Below the pieces are notes generated by a model, which was not told the DNA's origin, ran no database searches, and saw nothing but the letters and a program-made list of their open reading frames with translations. Shown piece by piece: positions 16,701 to 31,700 of a stretch of 34,308 nucleotides of DNA. Source of the DNA: Bacillota bacterium (GTDB lineage Bacteria; Bacillota; Clostridia; Acetivibrionales; DSM-2933). How positions within the stretch are numbered: position 1 is the stretch's first letter; each line of letters begins with the position of its first letter. Where the stretch lies: positions 1 to 34,308 of the forward strand of contig JAEYYB010000174.1 of NCBI GenBank assembly GCA_023430975.1, written 5' to 3'. Made by a program: the position numbers and the translations under genes.

Positions 16701-19700
16701 ATTTGCTTTAGAAACCATATCCGGTACTGAAACACTAATTATATCTACAGGTATAGGTGGATCGATTTTTCTCCATCTATCAATATTTACAATAAGATCC
16801 TTTACAGATTCTGCAATGCTAATTTCTCTAGAGAATGCAATACCTGAGCCTGTTATCATATTTGCTAGATCTGAGCCTATCTTCTTAACAGTATTTTTCT
16901 CTTGGTTCATTAAGTGAACTTCATTTTCCTTAATTGTAGATATCGATTCTCCATAATATTTATCATATATTTTACTTATTGCATTAGCATACTGTGATGA
17001 AAATGGATTGTAACTCATAGCAATAAGGGTTGGTTCCCATATTGCATCTATAGAGTATAATGTTCCTTTGAGCATATTAGACTCTGCTCTATCAAGTATA
17101 ATACCATAACCAGTTGTAACATCTTTAAGCATCTTTACATATGAATTATTAAGGAACTTTAATTCTTTTACTTCTGGATGAACCTCGTCTGAATTACTAT
17201 TAAATATACTTATATTGTTATATCTTCCAGGACCTTTATAAGGCTTATCTTCAGTACCTGCCACCGATTCAATCTGTTTATTAAGCTCCTCAAGATATTG
17301 CACTAATACATCCGCCGGATAATATGCCGGGCAGTCATTATTCCAATAATATCCTTCAATAACTTCAATTGCTTGGTCTATCATTCTATCTGTCACTGTT
17401 CTTAATGATGACAAGTCTCTTATTTCAGTCTTGGTCTTTAATGTCATTCCCGGACTTACATCAAAATCCCCATAGTCTACATCTTCATACGGACTTTCAT
17501 CATAAGGCTCATTATAAAGATAATTCTCATATGAATTTAAAATACTACCTATTGTAATTATCTCAAACTGCTGATTACTTAATAATTGATATGCAATAAG
17601 TCTTATTCTTTCATTAATATTATCTTTGGTATTATTAATTATTTGCTGCAATATATCTAAACTTATAACACCTCCAAGTTTTTGCTTAATGTCATCTTCA
17701 TTGCTAAACTTTACTTTCTTTAAAGTATCAAGTATATTTTCATTCCACTTCTTGAAGTTTTCCAAATTCTCCACTAATCCCCTGGAATCTTGCTCCTTAC
17801 TGATAAGCTTGCTTGTCTCCTTCAAGTCTACACTATAAGAATAGAGTAATTCTTGCACTTCTTCTCTTACAATTGATTTTCCATCCTTCCTAAAAGTGTA
17901 ACAGGTTACAACTTTGAGGGTTCTTGGTTTTTCATCTATATCGTTTGAAGCTCTATTATAATTTAAAGGTACATCAGCAATTGCAGGAATATTATTAACC
18001 TCAGAACCTAGTGGAATGCTGAATGATACTGGTACCGTGCTGCCAGACACTGTATGAGTTCTTGGAACATACGTCATTTTTAATACTATTGACGAATCAT
18101 TAGCTGCACCCTGCTTATTATTAAGGCTGCTAATATTGAAATCACTATAGTCCCTAACCGGACCTAAAACACTAAATTCTAAATTACTTCCAAGATATAT
18201 AGGTGAAGCTAGGGGATCATATTTAACTCTTTGTACATTATATCCCATTCTATTAAAAGCTGTTAGTAATTCGCTGTATGCATTTGCAAACCTGCTGGTG
18301 TTAGAAATATCCGGTATCAATATACGGTCAATACTTAAAGGATTTCCGCTTGCAAGTCTTCTTTTAATATAATTATAGTGATCAGCATGCGGATGGGTTA
18401 TTACTAAGTAATCTAACCTATCAATTTCTTCAATGGGGTTAAAGTATGCAAGATTTTCTGCTTTTATATCTTTTCCACGCCCTGAACCAGCATCTATAAG
18501 CATCTTTCTGCTTGTATTTGTTAACGGATCTATATCTGTTTCAACAAGTATACAGTCCCCATCTTCAACATTGTACATAGTGACTCTTGCAACCCGTATA
18601 TTTGTCGATTGATCAATTATATTTGTTACAATACTTTGAATGGATGTACCTGTTTCAATATCTTCTTCATTAGTTGCATAGATATGTGGACCATATCTTC
18701 TATCCATATTGGTTTCTGAATCTATGGAATATGGTGTAGTTGATCCTGTTGTAGAATTTACCTCAGCTGTTATTTCATTTAATCTACCAATAGTATCAAG
18801 AAAATTATGATTGTCTCCATTAGTTGATATAAGTGCATCCTTTGGTCTGACATTTTCTAAAAACAATGCTGATGAAGAGGTATCACTACCGTGATGTGCT
18901 ACTTTTAATATATCACTTTGCAGAACGTTGGTACCATTAAATGTGTTCACCATATCAGCTTCTGCTCGTCTTGCCGCATCACCTGTAAAAAGGACTGAAA
19001 CATTGCTTAAGTCTGATCGTTCAAATTCCTCTACTGTTTCTTCTTCCTCTGCCGTCTCTCCTTCTCCCACTTCTTCCGCATTATCGTCTTCTGCACCTGA
19101 TATACTATCTACAATGCTATTCTCAGTCTCATGCATTAAATACTCATAATTCCAAACTATATTTTTATAATCTTCAACAAGTATATTAAATTCATTTAAT
19201 GCATTATACAAATCAAAACTTTTTTTGATTAGAGACATTATTTCCTGTGAATTTTTCAATACTTTAGAACCTAACTCTTTAACCTTTTTTGAGTTTGTTT
19301 TATTATCATATTCATTAACACTATCTTGTACCTTTCTTATATCAGAATTGGCTTTCCTCTCCTGGTTAGACATATCATTAACTGTTGACTCGTCTGCTTC
19401 ACCTAATTGCTTTCCTGCCTCATCAACCTTATCCCTAGATTTGCCAATTTCATCAAGAATAGCTCTACCTTCTTTGATAATAACCTCATACTTTTTTAAA
19501 TTATTTTTATACTCTACCAAATCACCTTTATAATAAACTAATTTAGGTTTGATATCTATCATTTTACTTTCAGTATTCTTTAATGGACTTTCCAATTGGT
19601 TTAAAGTATCCTGTAATAAATTTACATTTTGTGTTAATTTGATTGCACTTTCGCTGCTATCACCACTTATAGTTTCTTTTAGTTCTTCTATACTTGAATA

Positions 19701-22700
19701 GCAGTCAAATAACGTCCCTAAATACTCGGATGTTCGGTCAACAATTGCTTCAATCGCATTAAGCTTTTCTATCAATTGAGTAATAGCAATTCCCAACTTA
19801 CTTAATGTCACACCTTGAATAATTTGTGAAGACACGACTTTATTCTTTTGAATAGTATTATTGATGTCTCCAGATTTATTACTTTTTGAAGACATTATAC
19901 TCCTTGCATCCAAAAACATAGAAATACTTTTATATATAACACCAAATCCGGAATTCAAAATATCCAATACCTTAGATATGTTTACGGTATCATCAATATC
20001 TCTTGTAAGTTCAATAGCATCTGCAAACGGTCTGGATAGATCATTTTGGGTCTTATCTAAAAGATTAGCTATGTTTTTCTTAAGTTTCTTCAATTCTGTT
20101 TCTATCTTACTAAAGCTTGCTTCACTTGTAACATTATTAAATGCAAGAGGAGTTAAAACTACCTTCCCTGAGGAACTTTCAGATATTACTCCAAATGTTG
20201 TACTTAATCCAATATCTACACGTTTTGAAGAATAAATTTTGTACTTACCCAATACGGTTTCACCTGGCTGGATATCTCCGAAAACAAGGTATGAAAGTCC
20301 TTCAATCCATGGACCATCCTCAACCTGTCCCTCGAGTATCTTTATGCTTTCGGTGCTTTTTATTGTCGGAGGTAAAAGTTTTAAATTCTTTGCTTTTCCC
20401 AGACCTGCATTTGTAGCTTTTACAGTAATTTCAAATATATTATCAGAAATCGCTTTAGTTTCATAACTGATATATATCTTGGCCGGTGGCTCTATTTGAG
20501 CTTCTTTTGGCTTTGTTATACCTCTATAGCTTTTTCCGCCTTTGCTGAACTGATATTGAATATACACATATGCTTTCCCCAATGTACTGTTAGTATCTTC
20601 ATAGTCCTGTTCCTGTTTTTTTCTTTGAATATTATAACTTATAACTTTTTTACTACCTGGTGCAACAGAGCTTGTATATAGACTGCTTGAAGTATTAGAT
20701 GCAGAGCCTATATTATTAGGAGGTAAAACATAAATGGTATTGTCAGTATTACCGGTAACCCCAAAAGCTGATACTCTGACATCATCCGATATTGATGATG
20801 AGATATTAAATCTATCGTTTAATATCATTCCACCTTCAGGCAACCTGCCTTCGCTATCCATTTCCATATTTGTTATAATTATTTTAACTTCAGCATCTTG
20901 CAAAGTTTCAATAGGTGATGGGTTATATAATGTAAAACTAGCATTTGTAACCTCATCGGCTAATATAGCATCCTGCTTAAAATCAAAGCTTCCAAGTGCT
21001 TCTCCTGTTTGTTCCAGTTCATTATCACTACTTGAACCAATCCGGGCCAAGAAGTTTTTACTATAATCATTTTGTGGATAGAACTCTTTTTCATTAGCAA
21101 TGTATCTTTCCGGAACAAAAGCTGAAACGACTTGTGTTTTCATCTCGTCAAAGGGGCTTTCATATGTATAACTTGCACTGTAAGGATTATAGTGCATCCT
21201 TACAGGCACAGTAGTTGTTATTTCCTGGGTTTTACCCAACCAGTTTACAACCTGTCCTTTCAATCTAAGATCCATATCGAAAATATATCTCTTGTTATCA
21301 AGCTTTGGAACTCGTTTATCAGGCATAGAAACCGTTCCATCCGACCCTGCAACAAGCTTAATTGTATATACTTTTGTATCCGGATTGTAAGTCTCCATCT
21401 GAACCGTTTTGGAATAAGTATTGACAGCTGAAAACCAATTTTCCATTTTTGATGTTGTAATGCCATCTGAAGCTTTTATTGTATACTCATCTTTATTGGC
21501 AGTAGGCTCTATAGTAATATCATCAAAAAAGCTTGTATCATCAATTCTTATTTTAAAATCTTTCACTTGATTTGGTTGAATATCCCCAAGGTTCAACAAC
21601 CTTGTTGTGTTGATTCTTCCCTGTCCAACGTTCAGGTAAACGCCATTTACCGGCAACTTATCATCAATATTTATGATCTCCGCCTGAACATTATATACTG
21701 TTCCATATACGGAAGGATTTTTCACAGATACATACTTAAACATATTAAGAAGCATATCTGAATAATACAATTCGTAGCCTGGAAAATCTGTAACAAGCTT
21801 AGGATTCTCATAATCAAAATTAATCCTGTTATCAAGTATTATATTAGGCTCAGTACCATCAATAATGTTGGTTTCATTAAAATTATTAAAAGTTTCTATA
21901 TTCCAGTCAAGCATAAAAGGCATCATCTCCATAATATGCTTTTGAGGAACCAAATCTATTAATGCTTGAATATTAATAGTTTTTTCAAGGGGCTTAAACC
22001 CATTTGCTTCTGCATGAAGCGTATATGTGCCCGCAGGAATATTCTCAAATCTATATGCCGTAAATGTAGTGTTACCTTCCCTAACTTCTTGCTTAACACC
22101 TTCATATACTTCAGATGTATCAGGCACTTTATCGCCATTTGCCATAGGACCTATGAGCTGAAGCTTTGCATCCTTTACAGGAATTGAATCTTCATCAATA
22201 AGCTCTATAACAGCAGTACCAACATTTGAGTAACCAACAGTTAATTTAATAGGTACACTAATTTCTCCTATGTTTGAATTTATTTTGATTACATCATCAT
22301 ATTGCCCCGGTCTAACATATTCATCAGGATTAATATTTACAAATATTGTAGTTTTTGCTCCAACATCTTTAATTGATTCTACTTTATTCAAAGGCTCAAC
22401 AATATCAGTTCCGGCAATTGTTATATAAACCCATGGTAATTTTGCGGGCGGAGTGACCCTTATATCGGTTATAGGTGCATTACCTGTATTCATTATATTT
22501 ACAAAATGAGTTATTTCTTCACCAGGTCTTACAGTTGCAATAATACTGGACTTTACAACTCCCGTTTCATCAGGACTGAATTCACTGTTAATACTAACTC
22601 GATATTCCGGTTTTGCCACATCTATATTTATCCTGATACTTGACTCAGTGATGTGTCCTTCCTTTGTAGCTACTTTAAATTTTATCTCTTTACCTATTAA

Positions 22701-25700
22701 GGAAGCATCTTGAGGAATATTAACCCTGACCTTAAACTCTGCAGACTCACCGGCAGCCAAAGATTCTGGCACATTTCCTACAAAGTCTACCAAATATCCC
22801 TCAGCATTTGTTCCAAGAATTTTGGATATATTTATATTATGTGCATCTACTGTTCCTACATTAATGAGTGTAGCCGAAATCTCCTCCACTTTTCCTGCAA
22901 TAGAATATACCGAATTGGATATGGATAACACTACACCTTCAACATAAAACACTTTTGATTCGCTCTTCTTACTTGTCCCTTCCAATTTAGCAGTTGCACT
23001 AAGATTGTATGAACCTCCATAATACTTGGGTAATTTAAACTCAGCATTATAAATTCCGCTGCTGTTAGTTTTAGCTGTGAGGCTCCACTCCTCTTCTCCA
23101 ACTATTTTGATAAGTACTGTAACATCAGCAATTGGAGTAATTCCATCTACCTTTGTTACTTTACCTGTTATAGCAATGGGCTGACCAACATCATAAGTCT
23201 GTTTGCTTGAAGTGACTGTAACAATATAATCGTCTACTACAGAAATTTGACGATAAACAGATTTACTTACACTAAGATTCTGAGCATCGAAAATTGCTGT
23301 AAAACTGCCTTTTGTGATATTGAGGTCTTCAGGTGTTATTCCCTTGATCACAAATTTCCCATACTCTACAGAATAATCCATCTGTTTTACTGTTATTAGG
23401 TTTCCAATTGGATCACCATTTATATCAACTTTTCCATTGTAAAAATACACTGCAGCACTCACATTGTCCTTTGGTTGTAGCTGCATCCAAGGTGCATCTG
23501 TTGATGTTATTTCAAGGCCAATAGACATATCTTCATTAACAGTATAAGTTGATTTCATGTCAGGATTTAACTGCAGTGCACCTTTTACTTTAAAGTCTTT
23601 CTCTAGCTTTGAATGACTTCTGTTTCTTAAGTACAGTGAATTTTGGGAATCTGCATATACTGCCATTTTGTAATTGCCGGTAGGCTTAAAGTCAGCTTTC
23701 CAACTAATATTTCCGGTTATAATTTCCCCAGGTGCCAAGCCAGCACCGACTACAAACTTACCGGCTAATTTATCATTAATATACAAGCTGTTTTCAAAAG
23801 GTCTAGATATTGCAGCATTTCCTGTATTTTGTATTGTAATTAATGAAATAATTTCGTCACCAAATACAGGTTTCTCATTATCATAGACATTTTCGATACC
23901 GATTATCTCAAGGTCAGGCATACTCACTTTAAGGGGTGAATCTAATGTGTATTTCCTATCGTTGTTTTCCTCTCCATTTATAGTAAAGGTATTGCTGTCT
24001 TCTTCATAAACCACCTGGCTATCAGGATTTTCAAGCATGAACAAATACTCTCGGGATTCCTTATCAGGCAATGAAACTTCAGGCACAACATTTGTACTAT
24101 CAGCTATTACTTTAAATACCTTCACACCCTCAATAGGTCTTTCCCAAATTACAGACACATTGATTCTTTCCGACTTTGCCAGTGACTTAACTGAAGCATT
24201 TCCGATATAATAATTGTCTGCATAGAAGCTTACTTTAAATTCATTATTCACATCGGTATATCCGTTATTTACTAAATCAGCTTTTAAAGCCATGGTTTCT
24301 CCGGGCTTTAGTGAAATATTATTCGGAGTAATTTCCAAGGAATCCACAATTATATCCGGATAGAGCAACTTATAGTTTCCAGTAGTTATCTCTAGTTCGT
24401 TATCAGATTCATCGGTTTCAGCAATATGGTTTATAGGTCCATCAACATATACTTTTATTTTATGTATTCCCTTGCTTTTTACTCTCCAAGTAAAGTCTAC
24501 TGTGTATGTATTGCTTCCTTCCATATTTGAAAGACCGGCTACTTTCTTTGCCTCAATAAATTCATCATCCACATATAAAGCCACATTAAATTTGTCGGAT
24601 GGCTTAGTTCCGTCATTTTTAATATCAGCTTTTATATTAATCTCCTGATTCCAGCCAATATAAGTACCTGAAAAACCAATGTTTACGGAAGTTGTAATGA
24701 CGTTTGGAAAACTAGTTTCATCCACCCCAAGAATAATGCTTTTGCTATTGTTGTTGAAGTCAGCTTCATCCACCGCATGTCCCATATCATTAGTAGTTAC
24801 TGTTAATGTGTGTCCTCCACTCTCGCAAACCCATTCAAAAGTCACATTCTTAGATTCTTTAGGTCCGATTTTGTCTGTTATTCTTATAAAGTTTTGATAT
24901 TTATCATCTACATAAAAACACACAAGAAATGGATTTTCCGTAGATGTATTATTCCGGTTGTACACCGTTGCAGAAACTGTAACTTTCTGGTCCTTTAAAG
25001 GCTTTTCATTACTAACTTTAATTTGGCTTATAACAAGGTCCGGCCTTGTTTCATTTACTTCAATAACCACAGTATCAGTGTATGAAGAATTGTTATCATC
25101 AATTGCCGTCAACTTAACCTTATACGTACCCGATTTTTTATATATATGGTTTGTAGTTACACCGTGACCAGATTCTCCATCACCAAATTCCCATATCAAG
25201 TTCTGTATATATCCATCTTTATCATATGATTTTGAACCGTCGAAATGGGCGGACTTCAATACGTCAACCTTAAATGATGGACCCGCATCAGCTTCAGGAA
25301 GATAGTTTACCTTTAATGTAGTTTCTTGTATTTTATTTTTACCTTGACTTCCACTAATCCTTGCGATTAGCTTATATGTTCCTCCGTTTTTAGGAGTCCA
25401 CTCTTTGTATAGGAATTTTGAAGAAAGAGGCTCAAGTCCTGTAAACAGCACCTCTCCAATTCTCTCCTCTATCTGACTTCCAACTTTTGATGCAAAGAAT
25501 TCTACTTTTCCGTTTTCTTCTACCATTCCTGTATTGGTAACCTTAACCCTCAACTTTGTAATATTTTCTGTACCAATACTAAGTATCTCTTTGCCGTATT
25601 CATCATATATCGGTTTTACTTCATCCGGGTAATGCCCTATATCATAGTAAACATCATACATGATCGGTTCATCATCTGGTTGCCACTTGTATGCAATCTG

Positions 25701-28700
25701 AGAGTAACCCAGGTCACTCAATTCAATACCCGAACTAAAATCTACAAAATAGGAAGTTTTAACATATTTTCCATCAACCACAGGAATTTCATCAACAATG
25801 TAAATATTACCGTTATTCTTCCAATTGCAGTATCCGCTTAAAACAACATCCGGCTGACCATATACTACTCTTGTGACAGAGTGAATACTTGAGAGGGATG
25901 AAGGATCTTTAAGCATCAATACCTGATAACGGGGTACATTCTGACTTGCCGGGTCTCCTTCCAGAACAGGTACTTCAAACTTCAAAATTGGCCTTTCTTC
26001 ATCCGGCTGTTTGATAACATTTAATTTCTCCGGTACATATATAGGCAGCTTCATCCCAGTTTTAAAATCCAGAAGATAACTTGGTATTCCAGTCTCCTTT
26101 TCATCAATTAGTGCAAGACTGTTTTCATCGTTTTTTCCTTCTTTTGTCTTCACAACATTATCTTTTCCAATTATCTCTGTTGTTACTTCAACTATTAACG
26201 GATTAAGCTTTACCCCCATATAATCCCTATGGTTAAGGCTGGCATTAAAGTCCTTAAATACTCCTTCCAGAGGTTCCTTACCTTCTCTTTCCTCATTCAT
26301 TACCCATTTTACAATCCAATATCCGGAAACCCTGCTGTGTGGGTCTATATCACCTAGATTGAGTTTGAATGTATTATCAGTACTGCTACCAAAAGATGTA
26401 CCTATAATTACAAAATTCTTTATCAAATCCGATTGTTTAGTGGTAACATTAAGCTGTCCGGACTCTATAGTAAGATTTTTCGCAATTCCATCTCCTATAT
26501 TCTCTGCAATGACCCCAAGTCTAAATGGTTCATTAGCTTTGATCTTTCCAGGTATATAATAATGAAGCTTTATTTTAGGTTGAGGTAGTATCTTTATGGC
26601 TTCAGCTACTGTCTGGGTTTCAATTGACACCCCATCGAGTGCATATGAAACAATTGCTTTTGCGTAATAGGTTTTTCCTTCTTTCAATGTCCCGCCTAAA
26701 CCATCCCCAGGTATAATCTGCCACTTAGCTGTCATACTTCGGCCTGATGACAGGGAACAACTTCCGTCAACCGAACCTATACCCTCAACTCCTGTCGGAA
26801 TTATATAGTTCTGACTTGTTACATCCTTTCCATTCTCATCTGTAATTACGACCCTTACGGATAAATTTTGTAACGGCTTGGACACATAGCCATTTCCAAC
26901 CTTCAAAGTTGCATCAAAAGCCTGTCTTTCAATAGTAGCCGTCTGACTTAACTTCAAAGAAACAACTTCATTAGTACTATTATCCTTCGGTACATAAGTA
27001 CCTCCTCCTCCAAACAGGTCAATTTCCTCAAAGTCATCTCCATCGGGCATGCATATATTTTCTGATACTTTCATACCATTAGGTAATAAAGCTTCTGTCT
27101 TTACAATTTTTTCACCGGGGTTATATAAAGGTATTATTCCAAATACATCAGCCGGAGGATCAATTGGCAAACCTGTATCCTTGTCATATTTCATAAAGTT
27201 TGCATGGAGTTTTATATAGTTAAAAGGTATTCCATCACTTTCAGATCTCAATCCCGGTCTCAAGGAATAGTAGCCCGGTAAGATCATGAGCTTTATTTTT
27301 GCTGTGCCATGAGCCGGAATTTCTCCTATATATCCTCCACCAACAATGCTTATTCCAATATCCCCAGCACTTTCCCTTATTATTGAAGCCGAAACATCGG
27401 TAATATTAATTAAACCGGAATTTACAACAGTAGCTTCTACATATATTGGTGCTGTTACTTGTTTTAGAATTGTCAGCCACGGAGGTACTGAGCATATTTC
27501 AGGATCCGGAATATTGGGTATAAAATCAATGTTCATTATTACATCATATTTATCCTCAATAGTGACAGGCTTAACCATCCATTGTATACTTACAGGCTCG
27601 CTAGTCATGGTAACATTAACCACCGTAGCTTCACTAGCGGGCATAACATAAGCTGTACCTTCCGTACTCCTTCTTCCCTGTGCACTTATATAATATGTAT
27701 ATTCACCTAGAGGCTTATCATCAAAAGTAACTATACCCTTACTGTCGGTTTTGCCTATATAATTATTATAATATACCTCTTTCTGATCACCTATCTGTCT
27801 AGTCATCGGCACCCTACCGACAAGGACGACTTCCGCATCCTCAACTCTAGATCCTGTATTATCGAGCACAAGGAAAGACAATGAACCGGTCTCACTGGAA
27901 CATACTTCCACACCTATAGTAACAATCGCACTATATTTGCCGTCTGTCACTCTTAATTCATCCTGATATTGTCCAAGTGCAGTAGCTTTCGGAGGATTAA
28001 ATATAATTTCAAAGGTAGTCGATTCTCCAGGCAACAGTTTGTCTTTTCCTAAGTTTACACAATGAGCCCATGTCAATCTTGTAAGCCCTTCAAGTTTTAT
28101 TCCTGACATAGTCCCCAAGCCTTTATTGGTAATTGTTACAGTCTTTGTCATACTTGTGCCGGGATTAAGTCCAATTTTAATAATTTGAGGATCAGTCACC
28201 GGCTTAGGAATTGCAGGTCTTAAATTAAGTTTAATATTCGATACTGCGTTTGCTACCTTTCCGGTACTGCTAAACACCACTTGGAATAATTCAGTATCCT
28301 CAGAATCAAGAGGTGCATAAAAATTAACTATAACTGAAGAAGACTCACCAGGTCCTAATGTTTTCTTAAGTGTTGAAGTATCCAATACTGCTTTTACTTT
28401 GGTATTTTTATTGGTAGAAGTCAAATCCGCTGAAATTCCTGTAAGTGCCGTATTTCCGCCATCCGCTGCATTCCTAATAGTTATTACTTTTGAAAATGTT
28501 GAGTTTTTCGAAGCTATTAAGTCAATATTTGATGGAGAGGCTACAAGTCCTAGTACTTCAAATTCTGTAGTAGCCATACTTGCAAATAAACTCTTATATG
28601 GACTCACCTGTACATGCCATAAACCTGCCTGTCCCATACCTGGTGTAAATTCATAATTAAATTCACCATTTTTACCTGTTTCAACTGAAATTATTCTCTC

Positions 28701-31700
28701 TTCCTTCCAAGGCTTTAGACCGTCACCGGTTTGAGGTTCAAGCTGCAGATCAATCAATATTTTAGTGCCGGCAAGAACTCTACCATCCTTATACATGAAT
28801 TTACCACTAATTTTCACTTTATTCCAAAGTTGGTAGACTTCTTTATCCACTTCCACATTTGCAATAATATCCTCAACTATTCGAATTATGCATTCCTCAG
28901 ATACTGTTTGAATATTATCGCTGGCAGTAAGCTTCAATTTATACGAACCTGTAGTAAGTGAATTGGCCATACCAGGGGAGTTACCTATAGCAATCTGTCC
29001 ATTAAATGTTCCTGTTAGCCTGTCAAAATTAATAGTATTAGGCTTTCCATCATCTCTTAATACAATTTCACGCCATTCGCCATTATCGTACTTAAAAATT
29101 TGATAATATACACTTACATTACTTTCCGGCCCTAAAAGCTTACTACTGCTTGCTTTTCTAACTGAAGCCTTAAGAGGAATAAACCCGCATGCACTTGTAA
29201 ACAAAACTTCTAATGTGGAGTCATCCCCATCATCTTTGGATGGGTAAAAATCTGCTATAAGAGTATCCTTTATAACAAATTTTTGGGACCATGAACGTTG
29301 TGTTAGGTCATTAGCCTCATCCTTAATTTCATTCTTTGGATCTATAATAATTTTAAAAGTATGTTCCCCCACAGAAGTAACTTTATATAAAATTTGTATT
29401 GGTTCTGTTGTGGAATTCCCTCTCAGACCATTAAGAGTATAACTTGCAACTTGATTATCATCCATATATAAGCCTATATTAAAGCTTTTAAAAATGGATG
29501 TAACACTGTTATTGCTTACACTTACATTAAATACTATATCATCACCATAAACTATATTTGTTTTTGATAATTTGACATCCGATATCTTTAACTCAGGATA
29601 AACAACAGTTATATTGTCAATCTGCCTTTCCAAATAAACGCTTTTAGTTACTGAACATTCCCTGTCAGCTATAACTTTTACAACATGTTTACCCGGCTTA
29701 ACCTGCCATCTTGCCCTTACTTCAAACTCTTCACCTATCCCAAGTTTTTCTATTGTTATAGTCTTAATTGTACTGCCATCAACAATATATTCAATATTAA
29801 ACGGGTGAGTAATATTTACATTTCCCTTGTTCCTAACTATAGAACTAAACATATAAGACATTCCATCAGCAAGAGTTGTCTCCTTTGGCAGCCAATCAAA
29901 GTCTATTATTTCTATCTCAGGAGTTATCACTTTAAATGAAGGTGTTGTAATAGTCAAACTATTGTTGTCCCTGACTTTTTCAATCAACACCGGAACCGGA
30001 TCATCAACTATTGCTGTTACTACATGACTTCCAGCCATAGGCTTCATAACAAATGTAGCAGTGCCGTATGTCTTTTTATCCGTTGTTTGAGGATCCAATG
30101 ATTCTATTATCTGTTTTGCATGCCATTTTCCATCGATGTATAATGATACAAAGAAATTTTTTGCACTTGCATTTCCTATATTGCTTACAGTTACCGTATA
30201 CTTAAAAGGCTCCTCACTATTTAGCTCGGTAGTATTTGAAGGATCATAAGCTATAGAATCTATCTTAACATCGGGAAAATTAACCTGCTGAGTTGTCAAC
30301 GCTTTAATCATTTCATTATTGGTTTTATCTAGTTCTTTTAAGTTATCCAATATATCATTAGCTACAACCTTCAATACATGTATACCAGGTGTGGCAACCC
30401 ATGAGAAATCTACTTCTTTGCTCCCTCCAACAGGTATATTATCAGTTACTCTTGTATAGCCAACATATTTATTATCGATATAGAAGCCTACTAAAAATCC
30501 AAGAGTGCTTGTACCCCTTCCAATATTTTTAATTGTTGCTTTTATATTAACCAAATCTTTTTCAATAGGATTATCAGGTGTCCATAAAATATCGCTTATA
30601 ACAAGATCCGGTCTATTTTCATATACACTTACGCTTACTGATGCCCTTGTTTCAGCTTTATTATTATCTATAGTTTTTAATGTTATATTGTAATTACCAG
30701 GATTCTGGAATGCATGCGTTATCTCAGAACCTTCTTTTTTTGTACCATCACCAAGATCCCATTGATATATATCAATATAACCGTCACTATCCTGTGATGC
30801 CTTTCCACTTAAAGTGAAAGTTTGTCCTGATGGTATCAGTGTCTTTGTATTTATTATTGCATCAGGTGCTTTATTTATTACTTTTTCAACTACTAACTCA
30901 TTGTTGGTTACACTATCTTCTTTAGACTGATCTGTAGTCCTTACAATTGCTTTAATCTTAATATTACTTGGTATATTATTTTCCGGAATCCATGAAATTG
31001 ATGCATTTGAGTAACCCAATCCGGTAGCCTGAACATTTGTGATTCCAAGGCTGATCCATCCTCCAGCTTCTTCTCTAAAAAATTCAACAGTTCCCGAAGC
31101 TTTTCCAACGTTTTTGTTATTTACAGTAGCGATGACATTTATCTGCCTATTGTATGTGGGAACATCCGGATTAAACTTAATTTCCGATAATTCCAAATCA
31201 CTTAGCCATGATGGTGATTTTGAAGCAATTAAACATGGTTGGCTTTCATTTCCAGCTAAATCCACTGCTCTAACTGTAAAGTAATAAGTTTTATTATTAA
31301 CAAGACCTGATACTTTATAGTATAAGCCAGCTGTACTTCCTATTTTGATATACCCTGTATCATTTTGTTCTGACATATAAACATTATATATATCTACATC
31401 GTCTGAATTACTTGCCTTCCATTCAAGCAAGACCTCTCCTCCACACTTTGTATCTGTAGCAGCTAAAGATTCAGGAGCGTTTGGTAAAGACTTATCCAAT
31501 ATAAACTTTTTAATTAATTTGCTTTCCTTGTTACCCTTATTAATGGCAGTTACCCTAACTGCATAGGTTCCTTCTGTCAGTAAAGATGCATCCCAGGTAA
31601 ATTTTGACAGAAATCCTTCCTGACTCCAGACAAGATTTGAAGGCTTTTTACCATCTATCATCTGCTCAATTATTTCCTCATAATTATTACCTTTACGCAC

